From CBDBND01 sp965207985 (GTDB taxonomy: Bacteria; Pseudomonadota; Alphaproteobacteria; Rhodospirillales; Rhodospirillaceae): a DNA stretch of 64,000 nucleotides. The notes under the pieces were generated by a model. The model worked only from the letters and a program-made list of their open reading frames with translations. It made no database searches and had not been told where the DNA came from. The translations under genes and the position numbers were made by a program. Below are positions 27,723 through 37,088 of the stretch, piece after piece. Location: contig CBDBND010000013.1 of the NCBI GenBank assembly GCA_965207985.1, forward strand, positions 62,001 through 126,000, in the 5' to 3' direction. Position 1 is the stretch's first letter, and the number at the start of each line of letters is the position of its first letter.

Positions 27723-28592
27723 ATGTTTCCAGAACGCTTCACCCTTTCCATTGCACCCCCCATCAACACTTTCGTCGATTGGCTGGTGGTCACTTATGGA
27801 GATGCCCTGCAATCCTTCTCCGACGGCCTGCTTGGCATTCTCGTCGCATTGGAAGGATTCTTACGCGACGCTCCGTGGTGGTACGTCCTGCTTTTAATCG
27901 GCTTGGTGGCCTATGGCGCCAGCCGCCGGTGGACCACAAGCCTTGGTTTGGTGGCCCTGTCCTTTTTCATGGGTGTTCTCGGTTTGTGGGATGAATCCAT
28001 GCAGACCCTGGCGCTGATGCTGGTGTCCACGGTCATTGCCGTTGTCTTCGGCGTGCCCTTCGGGATTGTCTTGTCCCGCTCAAAGCGGGCCCGGTTCGTC
28101 GGTCTCCCCATACTCGATGCCATGCAGACGTTGCCGAGTTTTGTCTATTTGATCCCGGCCTTGATGTTGTTCGGCCTCGGCAAAGTGCCGGCCATCATTG
28201 CCACCGTGATTTACGCCATGCCGCCGGTCATACGCCTGACGGATCTGGGATTGCGGCAAGTGGACCGGGAGGTCATGGAGGCCGCCGACGCCTTCGGAGC
28301 AACGTCATCCCAACGGCTTTGGAAAGTGGAACTGCCCTTGGCCCTGCCGTCCATCATGACAGGGATCAATCAGGCCACCATGATGGCCCTGTCCATGGTG
28401 GTGATCGCCTCCATGATCGGCAACCGCGGATTAGGACAAGAGGTCCTGCTCGGCATCAACACCCTAGATGTGGGCCGCGGCACGGCAGCAGGGTTGGCCA
28501 TCGTGGTCATGGCGATCATCCTGGACCGCATCACACAGGCCTATGCCCTTAGGGTGCAAGCGGCCCGGGGTAGCAGAGAATCCCAGACATGA
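27723..28592 (+). CDS. proW: Glycine betaine/proline-type ABC permease
   Basis: The ATG at 27723 is preferred because GGGAGG lies just before it; an upstream ATG would add seven residues. The protein has about six transmembrane helices and the permease EAA-type loop (EAADAFGATSSQRLWKVELP). It ends overlapping the ATPase gene by 4 bp. It belongs with the binding protein at 26521. Confidence 0.92.
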   Translation: MFPERFTLSIAPPINTFVDWLVVTYGDALQSFSDGLLGILVALEGFLRDAPWWYVLLLIGLVAYGASRRWTTSLGLVALSFFMGVLGLWDESMQTLALMLVSTVIAVVFGVPFGIVLSRSKRARFVGLPILDAMQTLPSFVYLIPALMLFGLGKVPAIIATVIYAMPPVIRLTDLGLRQVDREVMEAADAFGATSSQRLWKVELPLALPSIMTGINQATMMALSMVVIASMIGNRGLGQEVLLGINTLDVGRGTAAGLAIVVMAIILDRITQAYALRVQAARGSRESQT

Positions 28593-29410
28593 GTCTGATC
28601 CGCCTGCATCGGGTGACAAAAGCCTTCGGACCAAAGCCCGAGGAAGCGTTAGGTCTCATCGCTGAGGGCTTGAACCCCGCAAACGTAAGGGAACAGACAG
28701 GTACGTCGGTCGCCTTGACGGAAACCTCGTTGAACATCGAAACGGGCGAGGTCTTCGTCGTCATGGGGCTGTCCGGTTCGGGCAAGTCCACATTGCTGCG
28801 TCTCATCAACAGGCTGATCGAGCCGACAACGGGGACGGTCTTCATTGCCGATAAGGACATCGGCCAAATGTCACCGGCGGATTTGCGTGCCTTACGGCGC
28901 AGCCGCATGGCCATGGTGTTTCAAAGTTTTGCCCTGCTGCCCCATCGCACGGTTGCCGACAACATCGTCTTTGGACTCGACATTCAAGGTGCAGAACACG
29001 AAGTCAAAGCCGCTCAAGCCCATCAATGGATCGAACGTGTCGGGCTCGACGGCTATGCCGACGCTTTTCCCCATCAGTTGTCCGGCGGTATGCGTCAGCG
29101 CGTCGGTCTGGCCCGGGCTCTGGCCACGGGCGCCGACATCCTACTCATGGACGAACCGTTTTCCGCTCTCGATCCGCTCATTCGCAGAGAAATGCAGGAC
29201 CTGCTCGTCGGTCTGGAGAAGGAACTGGGACGGACCATAATCTTTGTCACCCATGATTTGGCGGAAGCCATGCGCTTGGGCACACGGATCGCCATTTTGC
29301 GCGACGGTCAGATCGTACAGACGGGATCTGCGGCGGACATCGTTGATCATCCTGCCGATGATTACGTCAGGGCATTTACGGAGGACTTGCGCCTCAGTCT
29401 GGGCGGCTAA
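28589..29410 (+). CDS. proV: Glycine betaine/proline-type ABC ATPase
   Basis: The ATPase has Walker A GLSGSGKSTLLRLINRL, signature LSGGMRQRVGLARAL and Walker B ILLMDEPFSALD. It carries the ProV-like N-terminal helix region (AFGPKPEEALGLIAEGL) found before the first beta strand. At 273 aa it lacks the C-terminal CBS domains of E. coli ProV. Last gene of the transporter operon. Confidence 0.92.
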   Translation: MSLIRLHRVTKAFGPKPEEALGLIAEGLNPANVREQTGTSVALTETSLNIETGEVFVVMGLSGSGKSTLLRLINRLIEPTTGTVFIADKDIGQMSPADLRALRRSRMAMVFQSFALLPHRTVADNIVFGLDIQGAEHEVKAAQAHQWIERVGLDGYADAFPHQLSGGMRQRVGLARALATGADILLMDEPFSALDPLIRREMQDLLVGLEKELGRTIIFVTHDLAEAMRLGTRIAILRDGQIVQTGSAADIVDHPADDYVRAFTEDLRLSLGG

Positions 29411-29429
29411 GCCTGAGGTAGGGATTTTC

Positions 29430-29735
29430 TTACGTCCGTGGCCGTTTGTGGTGGTCCACGTATTCCGGATGCTTGCGCTGTATCCAGGTCAAAAACGCCG
29501 CGATTTCGGGATGCGCCCTCAAGACGACAGCGGTGGCATAGGCGGTGGCCAGCGCCTTTTCGTCGAGGACGGCATGAATTTTCCGGTGGCAGACCTTATG
29601 CATCCAATTCCACTCGGTGCCTTCGCCGCCTTGTGACTTTGGAACCCAGTGGTGACGATCCAGGCTGGCGCCCGGGACCATGGGCCGGTGACAGAGGGGG
29701 CATCGGGGCTCCTGATCGGACTGGGATGCTGCCAT
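29430..29735 (-). CDS. HNH-type nuclease-like small protein
   Basis: With the ATG at 29735 the product is 101 residues. It has a CPLC pair, then DRHHWVPKSQGG and HKVCHRKIHA, which fit an HNH/zinc-binding fold. The rest is a C-terminal helix ending in basic residues. Such short HNH proteins are widespread and mostly uncharacterised. It is convergent with proV and is probably a single-gene unit. Confidence 0.6.
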   Translation of the reverse strand: MAASQSDQEPRCPLCHRPMVPGASLDRHHWVPKSQGGEGTEWNWMHKVCHRKIHAVLDEKALATAYATAVVLRAHPEIAAFLTWIQRKHPEYVDHHKRPRT

Positions 29736-29850
29736 TGCTAGCCTTTCCGTTTGGCCCGCTCGAGTGAACGAAAGTTCGAAAATAAACCACAATTGAGCCG
29801 TACTTGTGATATGTCAGCCTTAGATAAACTTTCAGTTTGAAGACACCCGT

Positions 29851-30954
29851 TTGAACACACCAGTGCGTTTTCCTTTTACCCGAAACCGCTCCTCAAAACG
29901 CTGGATCAAAATGCTCCCTACCGTCTGTCTCGGAGCCGCTCTTGCCCTGCTGCCGTCTCTTAGTACCGCCCAAGACGTCACGGTGATCCGTATAGGTACC
30001 GGCTCCACGGCAGGGACTTACTTTCCCGTCGGCGGACTGATCGGCAACGTTATTTCGAACCCGCCCGGCTCCCGGCCTTGTGACCGCGGCGGCAGCTGCG
30101 GGGTACCTGGGCTGATTGCCGTCGCCCAATCGACCGCGGGATCCATTGAAAACATCAACGCCGTGATCGATGGCGCCATGGAACTGGGCCTGTCCCAGGC
30201 CGATGTCGCGTATTGGGCTTTCTTTGGCACCGGGTTTTTTGAAGGCTGGCAGCCAAAGGACTCTTTGCGGGCGCTGGCGAACCTCTTTCCGGAAAACATC
30301 CACCTCGTCGCTAGGACAGAGTCAGGCATCGAGACGCTGAATGATCTCAAAGGAAAACGGGTGTCGTTGGGCGGGCCGGGCTCAGGCTCTGGTGTTGATG
30401 CGCGCCTCATTCTTACTGCTTACGGCCTTAAATTTAGCGAGATGACTCTTTCCGACCTGGACCTTGAGCCATCCGTCGACGCCATGGCGGCGGGAGAGAT
30501 CGATGCTTTCTTTTTGGTCAGTGGCGCACCGGCTCTCGCGATCCAGGACTTGGCAGAACAGATCGCCCTTACGTTCGTTCCCATTAATGGGCCGATCGCC
30601 ACCAAATTGACGAAGATCTTTCCGTTCTTTGAAAAAGGTGTGATTCCGGCTGGGGTCTACGGCGATAACCCGATGACGGAAACACTGGATGTGGGCGCTC
30701 TGCTTATTGCCCGCGAGGACATGACCGACGACCTGGCCTACGGCATCACCAGTGCGCTTTGGCATCCCAACACCGCACCGCTCTTGGCCAACGGTCATCC
30801 GCGGGCCCGGCTAATGAGTTTGTCGCGGGCGTTTCAGGGTGTGGGGGTGAGAGTTCATCCCGGTGCTCTCAAATATTATGTCGAGCAGGGTGTCGTGCCA
30901 GCACCCGGAACCAGCCAGGCTGGCGCCAATGATCAGCCATCTGTAGTTCGTTGA
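29851..30954 (+). CDS. TAXI-family TRAP transporter substrate-binding protein
   Basis: The frame begins at a TTG and encodes a signal peptide (KMLPTVCLGAALALLPSLSTAQ). The mature part has the TAXI motif IRIGTGSTAGTYFPVGGLI and later GGPGSGSGVDARLIL. The length of 367 aa fits. TAXI proteins deliver organic acids to DctQM-type permeases; no permease gene lies nearby. The ligand is unknown. Confidence 0.9.
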   Translation: MNTPVRFPFTRNRSSKRWIKMLPTVCLGAALALLPSLSTAQDVTVIRIGTGSTAGTYFPVGGLIGNVISNPPGSRPCDRGGSCGVPGLIAVAQSTAGSIENINAVIDGAMELGLSQADVAYWAFFGTGFFEGWQPKDSLRALANLFPENIHLVARTESGIETLNDLKGKRVSLGGPGSGSGVDARLILTAYGLKFSEMTLSDLDLEPSVDAMAAGEIDAFFLVSGAPALAIQDLAEQIALTFVPINGPIATKLTKIFPFFEKGVIPAGVYGDNPMTETLDVGALLIAREDMTDDLAYGITSALWHPNTAPLLANGHPRARLMSLSRAFQGVGVRVHPGALKYYVEQGVVPAPGTSQAGANDQPSVVR

Positions 30955-30966
30955 TAGGGTTTGTTG

Positions 30967-32364
30967 ATGACGACACTTCCGGTTACTGACGCTGGCGCCG
31001 AAGCCACACCGATCATTGCCGTGACCAAGCAAGCCTTTAAAGATTGGCAGGACGTCCAACCCGAAAAGCTGGCGGCATGGATATCCGCCAACGGCTTTGA
31101 CGCAGAGTCCGGTGCCACGTGTTTGTATCCTGCGCTTGAAGGGGACCTGGGCGGTGTTGTCCTGGGTCTGGGGGACGGAAGCGACAATTGGGCGGCTGGT
31201 AAATTGGCGCGCGCTCTGCCCGCTGGGACCTATAAACTCCAAGAGTTGATCGGTATCGAAGAAAAGGAGCAAGACTCTGTAGCCACATGGATCGCATTGG
31301 CATGGTGTCTCGGGTCTTACCGCTTTGAGCAATACAAGTCTGATACCGGTCCCGACCCCGCCGTCCTTGTCTATCCCGAAGGTGCGGACAGAGCCTTCAT
31401 AGACGGTGCAGCCCAAGCCGCATATCTCACCCGGGATCTCATCAACACGCCTGCTGAAGATATGAATCCTGAAGCGCTGGCAAATGCAGCAATGGATTTG
31501 GCTGCAGCTTATAAAGCGCAGGTCGATGTCATCGTTGGCGATAATCTTTTGGAAAAGAACTTTCCTGCCATTCACGCCGTCGGCCGGGCGGCCACCATTG
31601 CGCCGCGTCTCATTGATCTGACGTGGGGAAAGGCGGGTGCGCCCAAAGTGACGTTGGTGGGTAAGGGCGTGTGTTTCGACAGCGGTGGTTTGGATATCAA
31701 GCCGTCCAGCGCGATGCGGAACATGAAGAAAGACATGGGCGGTGCGGCCACTGTTCTCGGTTTGGCCGATTGGATCATGCGGGCACAAGTGCCGGTCAAT
31801 CTACGCGTTCTCATTCCCGCTGTGGAAAACGCGGTAGCGGGCAACGCGTTTCGACCCGGGGATGTGGTAAGAACACGCAAGGGGACAACCATTGAAGTCG
31901 GCAATACGGACGCCGAAGGCCGGGTGATTCTCGCCGATGCCCTTGCTTTGGCCTGCGAAGACAATCCGGATCTTTTGATTGATTGCGCCACTCTGACAGG
32001 AGCGGCGCGTGTTGCTCTTGGGCCAGAACTGCCGGCCTTGTTCACGCCCGATGACGACTTGGCCTCCGAGTTGGGCGCTTCTGGGATGCTGCGCAACGAT
32101 CCATTGTGGCGATTACCGCTGTGGTCTCCGTACCGCAAGCTGATCGACAGCAAAGTGGCGGACATCAATAACGCTGGGGAGTCCGGTTTTGCCGGCGCCA
32201 TTACCGCGGCTCTCTTTCTTCAGTCCTTTGTCGACGAAGGTGTATCGTGGGCGCATCTCGACCTGTTCGGTTGGAACCCGGAAGAAAAGCCGGGCCGGCC
32301 CGTTGGCGGCGAAGCGTTTGCCCAGCGGGCTCTGTTCAACGTTATTGGCAAGCGTTTCAGATAA
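30967..32364 (+). CDS. Leucyl aminopeptidase family protein (M17)
   Basis: The ATG at 30967 is 13 bp after the TAXI gene stop. The 465-residue protein has the M17 metal-binding motifs VCFDSGGLDIKPS, KKDMGGAA and the signature NTDAEGRVILADAL. The enzyme removes N-terminal residues from peptides in the cytoplasm. It is close to PepA in the catalytic half, but its N-terminal domain is short. The specific symbol is left open. Confidence 0.92.
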   Translation: MTTLPVTDAGAEATPIIAVTKQAFKDWQDVQPEKLAAWISANGFDAESGATCLYPALEGDLGGVVLGLGDGSDNWAAGKLARALPAGTYKLQELIGIEEKEQDSVATWIALAWCLGSYRFEQYKSDTGPDPAVLVYPEGADRAFIDGAAQAAYLTRDLINTPAEDMNPEALANAAMDLAAAYKAQVDVIVGDNLLEKNFPAIHAVGRAATIAPRLIDLTWGKAGAPKVTLVGKGVCFDSGGLDIKPSSAMRNMKKDMGGAATVLGLADWIMRAQVPVNLRVLIPAVENAVAGNAFRPGDVVRTRKGTTIEVGNTDAEGRVILADALALACEDNPDLLIDCATLTGAARVALGPELPALFTPDDDLASELGASGMLRNDPLWRLPLWSPYRKLIDSKVADINNAGESGFAGAITAALFLQSFVDEGVSWAHLDLFGWNPEEKPGRPVGGEAFAQRALFNVIGKRFR

Positions 32365-32482
32365 CCCACCGATTTCCGGTCTCTAAGTCCTCTTTTTGAT
32401 CTCCCGAGAAGCACGGTGAAGCCGTTTCGCGCCCCGGTTCGCCATGATATAATTTAACGATTTCAACGCGTTGGTGTGCTGG

Positions 32483-33286
32483 ATGGGTCTCACCCAAATC
32501 ATTGTGTTGGCCGTTGTCCAGGGTATCACCGAATTCCTGCCCATTAGCTCGTCCGGTCATCTCATTCTCATTCCGGCGCTGACGGACTGGCCCGATCAGG
32601 GCCTGATGCTGGATGTCGCTGTTCATGTCGGCACCCTCGGTGCGGTGATGATTTACTTTTGGCAGGATCTCTTTGCCATGGTGGGAGGCGTATTTCGTCT
32701 ATTGAAAGGACGACGTGATCCCGGTGCCCGCCTCGCCGGGCAGGTTGCCGTGGCAACGCTACCGGTTCTGGTGGCCGGCTACTTTCTTGAACAGATCGGC
32801 CAGGATGCTTTGCGGTCAATCACGGTTATCGCTTGGGCAACACTCGGCTTCGGTGTCCTCCTCTTTATCGCTGATCGTTTGAGTATGACGGTCAAACGGT
32901 TGGACCACGCCACATACGTCGACGTCATCTTCATCGGTTTTGCACAAGTCCTGGCGTTAATCCCTGGAACCAGCCGCGCAGGGATCACCATGACGGCGGC
33001 CCGCTTTCTCGGTTATGAACGGCCGGAAGCGGCGCGCTTTTCCATGCTCCTGTCCATCCCCACCATTGCCGCTTCAGGGCTTTGGTTGGGCATGACCCTT
33101 TACGAAGTGGACGACGTTACCGTTACCCAGGGCGTGGTCACTGCTGCCGGAATTTCTTTCGCCACCGCTATCCTCACTATTGCCGCTTTAATGTCATGGC
33201 TGCAGCGGTCGTCTTTTACGCCGTTTGTGATTTATCGGGTTGCCCTAGGGCTGGTGTTGCTGGCCATCGCTTATGGTTGGATCTGA
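32483..33286 (+). CDS. uppP: Undecaprenyl-diphosphatase
   Basis: UppP (BacA) recycles the lipid carrier for peptidoglycan and glycan export. The protein is all membrane helices. The catalytic signatures are QGITEFLPISSSGHL near the N-terminus and LIPGTSRAGITMTAARF in the middle. The length of 267 aa is normal. The ATG at 32483 is chosen over a GTG 12 bp earlier. It overlaps the next gene by 14 bp. Confidence 0.95.
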   Translation: MGLTQIIVLAVVQGITEFLPISSSGHLILIPALTDWPDQGLMLDVAVHVGTLGAVMIYFWQDLFAMVGGVFRLLKGRRDPGARLAGQVAVATLPVLVAGYFLEQIGQDALRSITVIAWATLGFGVLLFIADRLSMTVKRLDHATYVDVIFIGFAQVLALIPGTSRAGITMTAARFLGYERPEAARFSMLLSIPTIAASGLWLGMTLYEVDDVTVTQGVVTAAGISFATAILTIAALMSWLQRSSFTPFVIYRVALGLVLLAIAYGWI

Positions 33287-33905
33287 CCCGTCAGTTACGT
33301 TCTATCTGGGACTTGGCAGTCGATATTCTTACCTGGCCGCGACACAGCTTGACTCACTGTCTCAGAGAACCGGCGCTATTTTTGAATGGCGGCCGATCAA
33401 AAGTTCATTGCTTACAGCATCCCACGATGTCGCTCCGTTCCAATGGGATGACAAAACACAAGACTGGTGGGGTGCGCGGGTCTCCGGCCAATACAAAGAA
33501 TCCTACCGACGGGACGACTTGTCACGCTGGGCTGCTTTTTACGGTGTTCCGTACCAGAACCCAAAGCCACCGGCCATGGACGCCGAGCGGCGGACTCTCT
33601 ACTGCGTTGCCGCCTGTCTCATGGACCAGGGGCCAAATTACACTTCAGCCATGTTTGAGCGGATGTACGCCGATGGTATCGCCATTAGTGAAGAGGACTG
33701 TCTCGCCATTGCCGGTGAAGTTGGGCTTGATCCTCAGCGTTTGGCGGCAGGTGTCGATGATGGCTCGGCTTCCGCAACCCATGCCGCATGGATTGAGCAA
33801 GCACACGCCCTCGGTCTATTCGGCGTGCCGACGTTTCATTACGAAGACCAGTTATTCTGGGGAAATGACCGACTTGTGCTGCTGGAGGCGGCGCTTTTGC
33901 GTTAA
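33273..33905 (+). CDS. DsbA-like / 2-hydroxychromene-2-carboxylate isomerase family protein
   Basis: The 210-residue protein has the thioredoxin-fold HCCA isomerase pattern: VTFYLGLGSRYSYLA at the N-terminus, WRPIKSSLL, YGVPYQNP, a helical insertion, and the cis-Pro region GVPTFHYEDQLFWGNDR. The family includes glutathione-dependent isomerases of naphthalene breakdown and kappa-class GSTs. The substrate is unknown. Its start overlaps uppP, and its TAA overlaps the stop codon of the convergent epimerase-like gene. Confidence 0.85.
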   Translation: MVGSDPSVTFYLGLGSRYSYLAATQLDSLSQRTGAIFEWRPIKSSLLTASHDVAPFQWDDKTQDWWGARVSGQYKESYRRDDLSRWAAFYGVPYQNPKPPAMDAERRTLYCVAACLMDQGPNYTSAMFERMYADGIAISEEDCLAIAGEVGLDPQRLAAGVDDGSASATHAAWIEQAHALGLFGVPTFHYEDQLFWGNDRLVLLEAALLR

Positions 33906-34882
33906 CGCTCATCCAGCCTGAGTTTTTTCGTTTGCTGATAGGGGCGGAAGCGGCGCAGATATGTCGGCACAATGGACTCCACCGTAGAGGGTGTAATGCC
34001 GAGATCGGCGAGGCCGGGTTTCGATCCGTCCACTACATTGTCGGTCCGCAAAAGCCTGACTTGATCCGGTGTCAGCAAAGGTTTCGGCATGAATTGCAGC
34101 CAAAAGGCCATATACCGTCCAAGCCAGAAAGGAAGCCCGAGGATCCAGGCATTCCGATCAGTGTAGTGATTGATCATCTCGAGCACGGTGCGCATGTCGT
34201 AGACGGCCGGTCCGCCGAGTTCATAAAGTCGACCGGTGTGTTTTTCTTCATTAAGAACCTGCTCTACCGCAGACGCAACGTCCCCCACAAAAACCGGTTG
34301 GAACTTCGTGCCGCGGCCTTCTTCCGTATGGGGATTCGCATCGGTGAAATAGGTCATGGTCGATGACATACGCCCCAGGTCTGCGAACAAATTAAAAAAT
34401 CCGTCTTCCGCTCCGAAGATGACACTGAGACGAAGCACAGTCGCGTTGGGAAACGCGGCCATCACCGCAGTTTCCCCTTCTGCTTTGGAGCGCGCATACG
34501 AGGAGAGTGACTCCGCATGCGCGCCAACCGCAGAGAGGTGAACCAAACGGGACGCCCCGGCAGCACTGGCGGCTTTGGCGACCCGCGCCGCGCCGTCCAC
34601 ATGCATGGCCTGAAACGACCGCGATCCTCGCTCAAAGAGAATACCCACCGTATTGATAACCCAATCGGCACCCTCAACCGCTTTGGCCACTTCTTTGTCT
34701 GAGGCGATGGAAGCCGGAAGAAGAGAAACCTGTCCAAGATCGCCAGCGGTTTTCAGGAAATAGGCTTTTTCTATATCCCGGACGGCAACACGGACACGCG
34801 CACCCGCCGCGACCAGCCGCCGGACCACATAACGTCCGACAAAACCCGACCCTCCAAATACCGTAACCAGGCGGTTGTTCAT
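33902..34882 (-). CDS. NDUFA9-like NAD(P)-binding protein (complex I accessory type)
   Basis: Starting at 34882 the protein begins NNRLVTVFGGSGFVGRYVVRRL, a normal atypical-SDR start; the upstream in-frame ATG adds 14 residues. The sequence follows the NDUFA9/39 kDa complex I subunit subgroup, common in Alphaproteobacteria (NTVGILFERG, HLSAVGA, YARSKAEGE, PVFVGDVA). The length of 326 aa fits. Its role is probably in complex I assembly or quinone biology. Confidence 0.88.
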   Translation of the reverse strand: MNNRLVTVFGGSGFVGRYVVRRLVAAGARVRVAVRDIEKAYFLKTAGDLGQVSLLPASIASDKEVAKAVEGADWVINTVGILFERGSRSFQAMHVDGAARVAKAASAAGASRLVHLSAVGAHAESLSSYARSKAEGETAVMAAFPNATVLRLSVIFGAEDGFFNLFADLGRMSSTMTYFTDANPHTEEGRGTKFQPVFVGDVASAVEQVLNEEKHTGRLYELGGPAVYDMRTVLEMINHYTDRNAWILGLPFWLGRYMAFWLQFMPKPLLTPDQVRLLRTDNVVDGSKPGLADLGITPSTVESIVPTYLRRFRPYQQTKKLRLDER

Positions 34883-35086
34883 GGCAGCCCCTTTCGCGCC
34901 GAGGATGAACGGATGCCGCAGCATCCGGCCACGGCTGAAGCTCGCATAGTTGCTTCACCAAGGCAATAAATGTGGCCTTTTGGCTATGCCCTGCCGATTA
35001 CGGGCCAACGCGTTGACAAGGGCCAAGGGAAGGCTATATGCCTTGCCGCCCCAAGACCGTGCCATTGTCGTAAAATGGCGTGCCGC

Positions 35087-35173
<87 letters not shown>

Positions 35174-35203
35174 TCTTTTATCTCCGGCCGCAGGGGGGCG
35201 ACC

Positions 35204-35812
35204 GTGACCAATCATGTTCATAAAGGGGATTTACCCGACGGACTCCAGTTTGGAGATGCCATTGCCGTTGATACGGAAACCATGGGTTTAAATCTTGTCC
35301 GAGATCGTCTCTGTGTCGTGCAACTGTCCACCGGAGACGGTGACAGTCACATCGTCCAGGTCTCCGATCCTTACGATGCCCCGAACCTCAAAGCTGCCTT
35401 CAGCGATCCTAATCTTCTAAAAATTTTTCATTACGCCCGGTTCGATCTCGCCATGATCCTCAAACACTTTGGCGTTCGCTGTGAACCGGTCTATTGCACG
35501 CGCACCGTTTCTCGCCTCTGCCGTACAAACACAGACCGGCACGGTTTGAAAGATATTTGCCGGGACCTGCTGGGTATCGAACTATCAAAGCAGCAACAAT
35601 CATCGGATTGGGCGTTGACAACGCTCAGTCCCGAACAAATCGACTATGCGGCGGCGGACGTCTTGCATTTGCACCAGCTTAAAGAGGAAATGGACCGCCT
35701 GCTCGATCGGGAAGATCGCAGAGACTTGGCCGAGGCATGCTTCCGTTTCCTGCCAGACCGGGCGGCGCTGGATGTGGCTGGTTGGGCCGAAGAAGATATT
35801 TTCGTCCATTAA
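35204..35812 (+). CDS. rnd: Ribonuclease D-type 3'-5' exonuclease
   Basis: The GTG at 35204 is preceded by a GGGGGG ribosome-binding site. The 202-residue protein has the DEDD exonuclease motifs: AIAVDTETMGL (Exo I), FHYARFDLAMI (Exo II) and YAAADVLHLHQL (Exo III, with Tyr). It lacks the HRDC domains of E. coli RNase D and so is the short form found in Alphaproteobacteria. It trims RNA 3' ends, including tRNA precursors; a tRNA gene lies immediately upstream. Confidence 0.92.
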   Translation: MTNHVHKGDLPDGLQFGDAIAVDTETMGLNLVRDRLCVVQLSTGDGDSHIVQVSDPYDAPNLKAAFSDPNLLKIFHYARFDLAMILKHFGVRCEPVYCTRTVSRLCRTNTDRHGLKDICRDLLGIELSKQQQSSDWALTTLSPEQIDYAAADVLHLHQLKEEMDRLLDREDRRDLAEACFRFLPDRAALDVAGWAEEDIFVH

Positions 35813-35949
35813 AGGATGGTCCGATTTCCGCCCAATCAGTGGTTAAAATCACGCCAAAAGGCGCTGCGTTGACCGGATTCTGCCAACTCGCCATACTGAC
35901 TGCGAACATGAATACGACCATGTAAAGGGTGCGTCCTCGTGAGGTCTCT

Positions 35950-35980
35950 TTGACAGGGCCGCGCTTGTAACCCAAATAAT
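35950..35980 (+). promoter_or_regulatory. Possible promoter for the kdsD-lptCAB-rpoN operon
   Basis: TTGACA (35950-35955) is followed after 17-19 bp by AT-rich CAAATAAT. It lies about 130 bp before the kdsD ATG, in the only sizeable gap ahead of that operon. The -10 is weak. Confidence 0.3.
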
Positions 35981-35981
35981 C

Positions 35982-36028
35982 GGCCTGGCCGAAAAACGAT
36001 TTGGAGCGATTATCTCGGACACTTTGGC
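35982..36028. repeat. Decayed relic of the 148 bp miniature element
   Basis: The stretch GAAAAACGATTTGGAGCGAT followed by TATCTCGG matches the left part of the element at 27502, with one transition. The outer end (GGCCTGGCC) is degenerate and no right end is visible. It is in the 270 bp gap between rnd and kdsD, which has no other gene. Confidence 0.7.
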
Positions 36029-36081
36029 CATAAGAGCCTCTAAGTCTGTTTCACCAGATTGTTTAAGGATCAAACTGCGCC

Positions 36082-37083
36082 ATGGCCCCATCTCCTCATG
36101 TTACCCAAGCGAAGCACAGTCCGGAGCTCTCCGCCGCCGATCTCGAGGCCGCCCGCCGCGTCATTGATCAGGCAAAGACCGGGCTCGATGTTCTCGCGGC
36201 TGAATTGGGGGACTCCTTTATCCGATGCATTGATCTGATCGCAGACCTCAAGGGGCGCGTCATTGTCTCCGGCATGGGCAAGAGCGGTCACATCGGATCA
36301 AAAATCGCCGCGACACTTGCATCGACAGGAACGCCCGCCTTCTTTGTCCATCCCGGTGAAGCCAGCCATGGCGATTTGGGAATGATTGCTGAGACCGATG
36401 CGGTTATAGCGTTGTCGAACAGTGGCGAAACATCAGAACTTTCCGACCTTGTTTCTTATACCAGGCGGTTTGGAATTCCCCTTATCGGCATTACCAAAAA
36501 AGCCAACTCCACTTTGGCGGACTCATGCGACATCGTGTTGTGTCTACCGGATGTGGGTGAAGCCTGTCCCCACGGTTTAGCGCCAACCACATCCACGACC
36601 ATGATGATCTCTCTAGGAGACGCCATTGCCGTGGCCTTGCTGGAACGCCGCGGATTCACCGCCGACGATTATCATGTCTTCCACCCCGGCGGTAAGCTGG
36701 GCAAAAGCCTTTTTAAAGTCTCCGACATCATGCATGTAGGCGATGAAGTGCCGTTGACGCGTCCGGATGCGCCCATGAGCGATACCATTTTAACCATGAC
36801 CGAAAAAACCTTTGGCATTGCCGGCGTTATCAATGAGGACGGAGAATTAATCGGAATCGTAACCGACGGTGACCTTCGCCGGCACATGTCTGACCATCTT
36901 TTTGCCATGACCACCAGCGATGTCATGACAACCAACCCAAAAGTTATCGACCCCCACACGCTCGCAGCGGAGGCGCTGCGCTTGATGAACGAATGGAAAG
37001 TAACCTGCCTTTTTGCGGTGAAAGACAGCAAACCCGTGGGTATTTGCCGAATGCATGACATTCTCAAAGCGGGCGTTGTTTAA
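36082..37083 (+). CDS. kdsD: Arabinose-5-phosphate isomerase (KpsF/GutQ type)
   Basis: The enzyme makes D-arabinose 5-phosphate for KDO synthesis. The N-terminal SIS sugar-isomerase domain has VIVSGMGKSGHIGSKIAATL and HPGEASHGDLGMI. Two CBS domains form the C-terminal part (SDIMHVGDEVPL and TSDVMTTNPKVI). The length of 333 aa is normal. It heads the LPS export operon kdsD-lptC-lptA-lptB. Confidence 0.95.
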   Translation: MAPSPHVTQAKHSPELSAADLEAARRVIDQAKTGLDVLAAELGDSFIRCIDLIADLKGRVIVSGMGKSGHIGSKIAATLASTGTPAFFVHPGEASHGDLGMIAETDAVIALSNSGETSELSDLVSYTRRFGIPLIGITKKANSTLADSCDIVLCLPDVGEACPHGLAPTTSTTMMISLGDAIAVALLERRGFTADDYHVFHPGGKLGKSLFKVSDIMHVGDEVPLTRPDAPMSDTILTMTEKTFGIAGVINEDGELIGIVTDGDLRRHMSDHLFAMTTSDVMTTNPKVIDPHTLAAEALRLMNEWKVTCLFAVKDSKPVGICRMHDILKAGVV

Positions 37084-37088
37084 CTGGC

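Noticed and set aside
35679..35975. Minus-strand frame with a signal-peptide-like beginning between rnd and kdsD
   Set aside because: Most of it overlaps the end of rnd in another frame, there is no ribosome-binding site of note, and the C-terminal half is the shadow of the RNase D gene.
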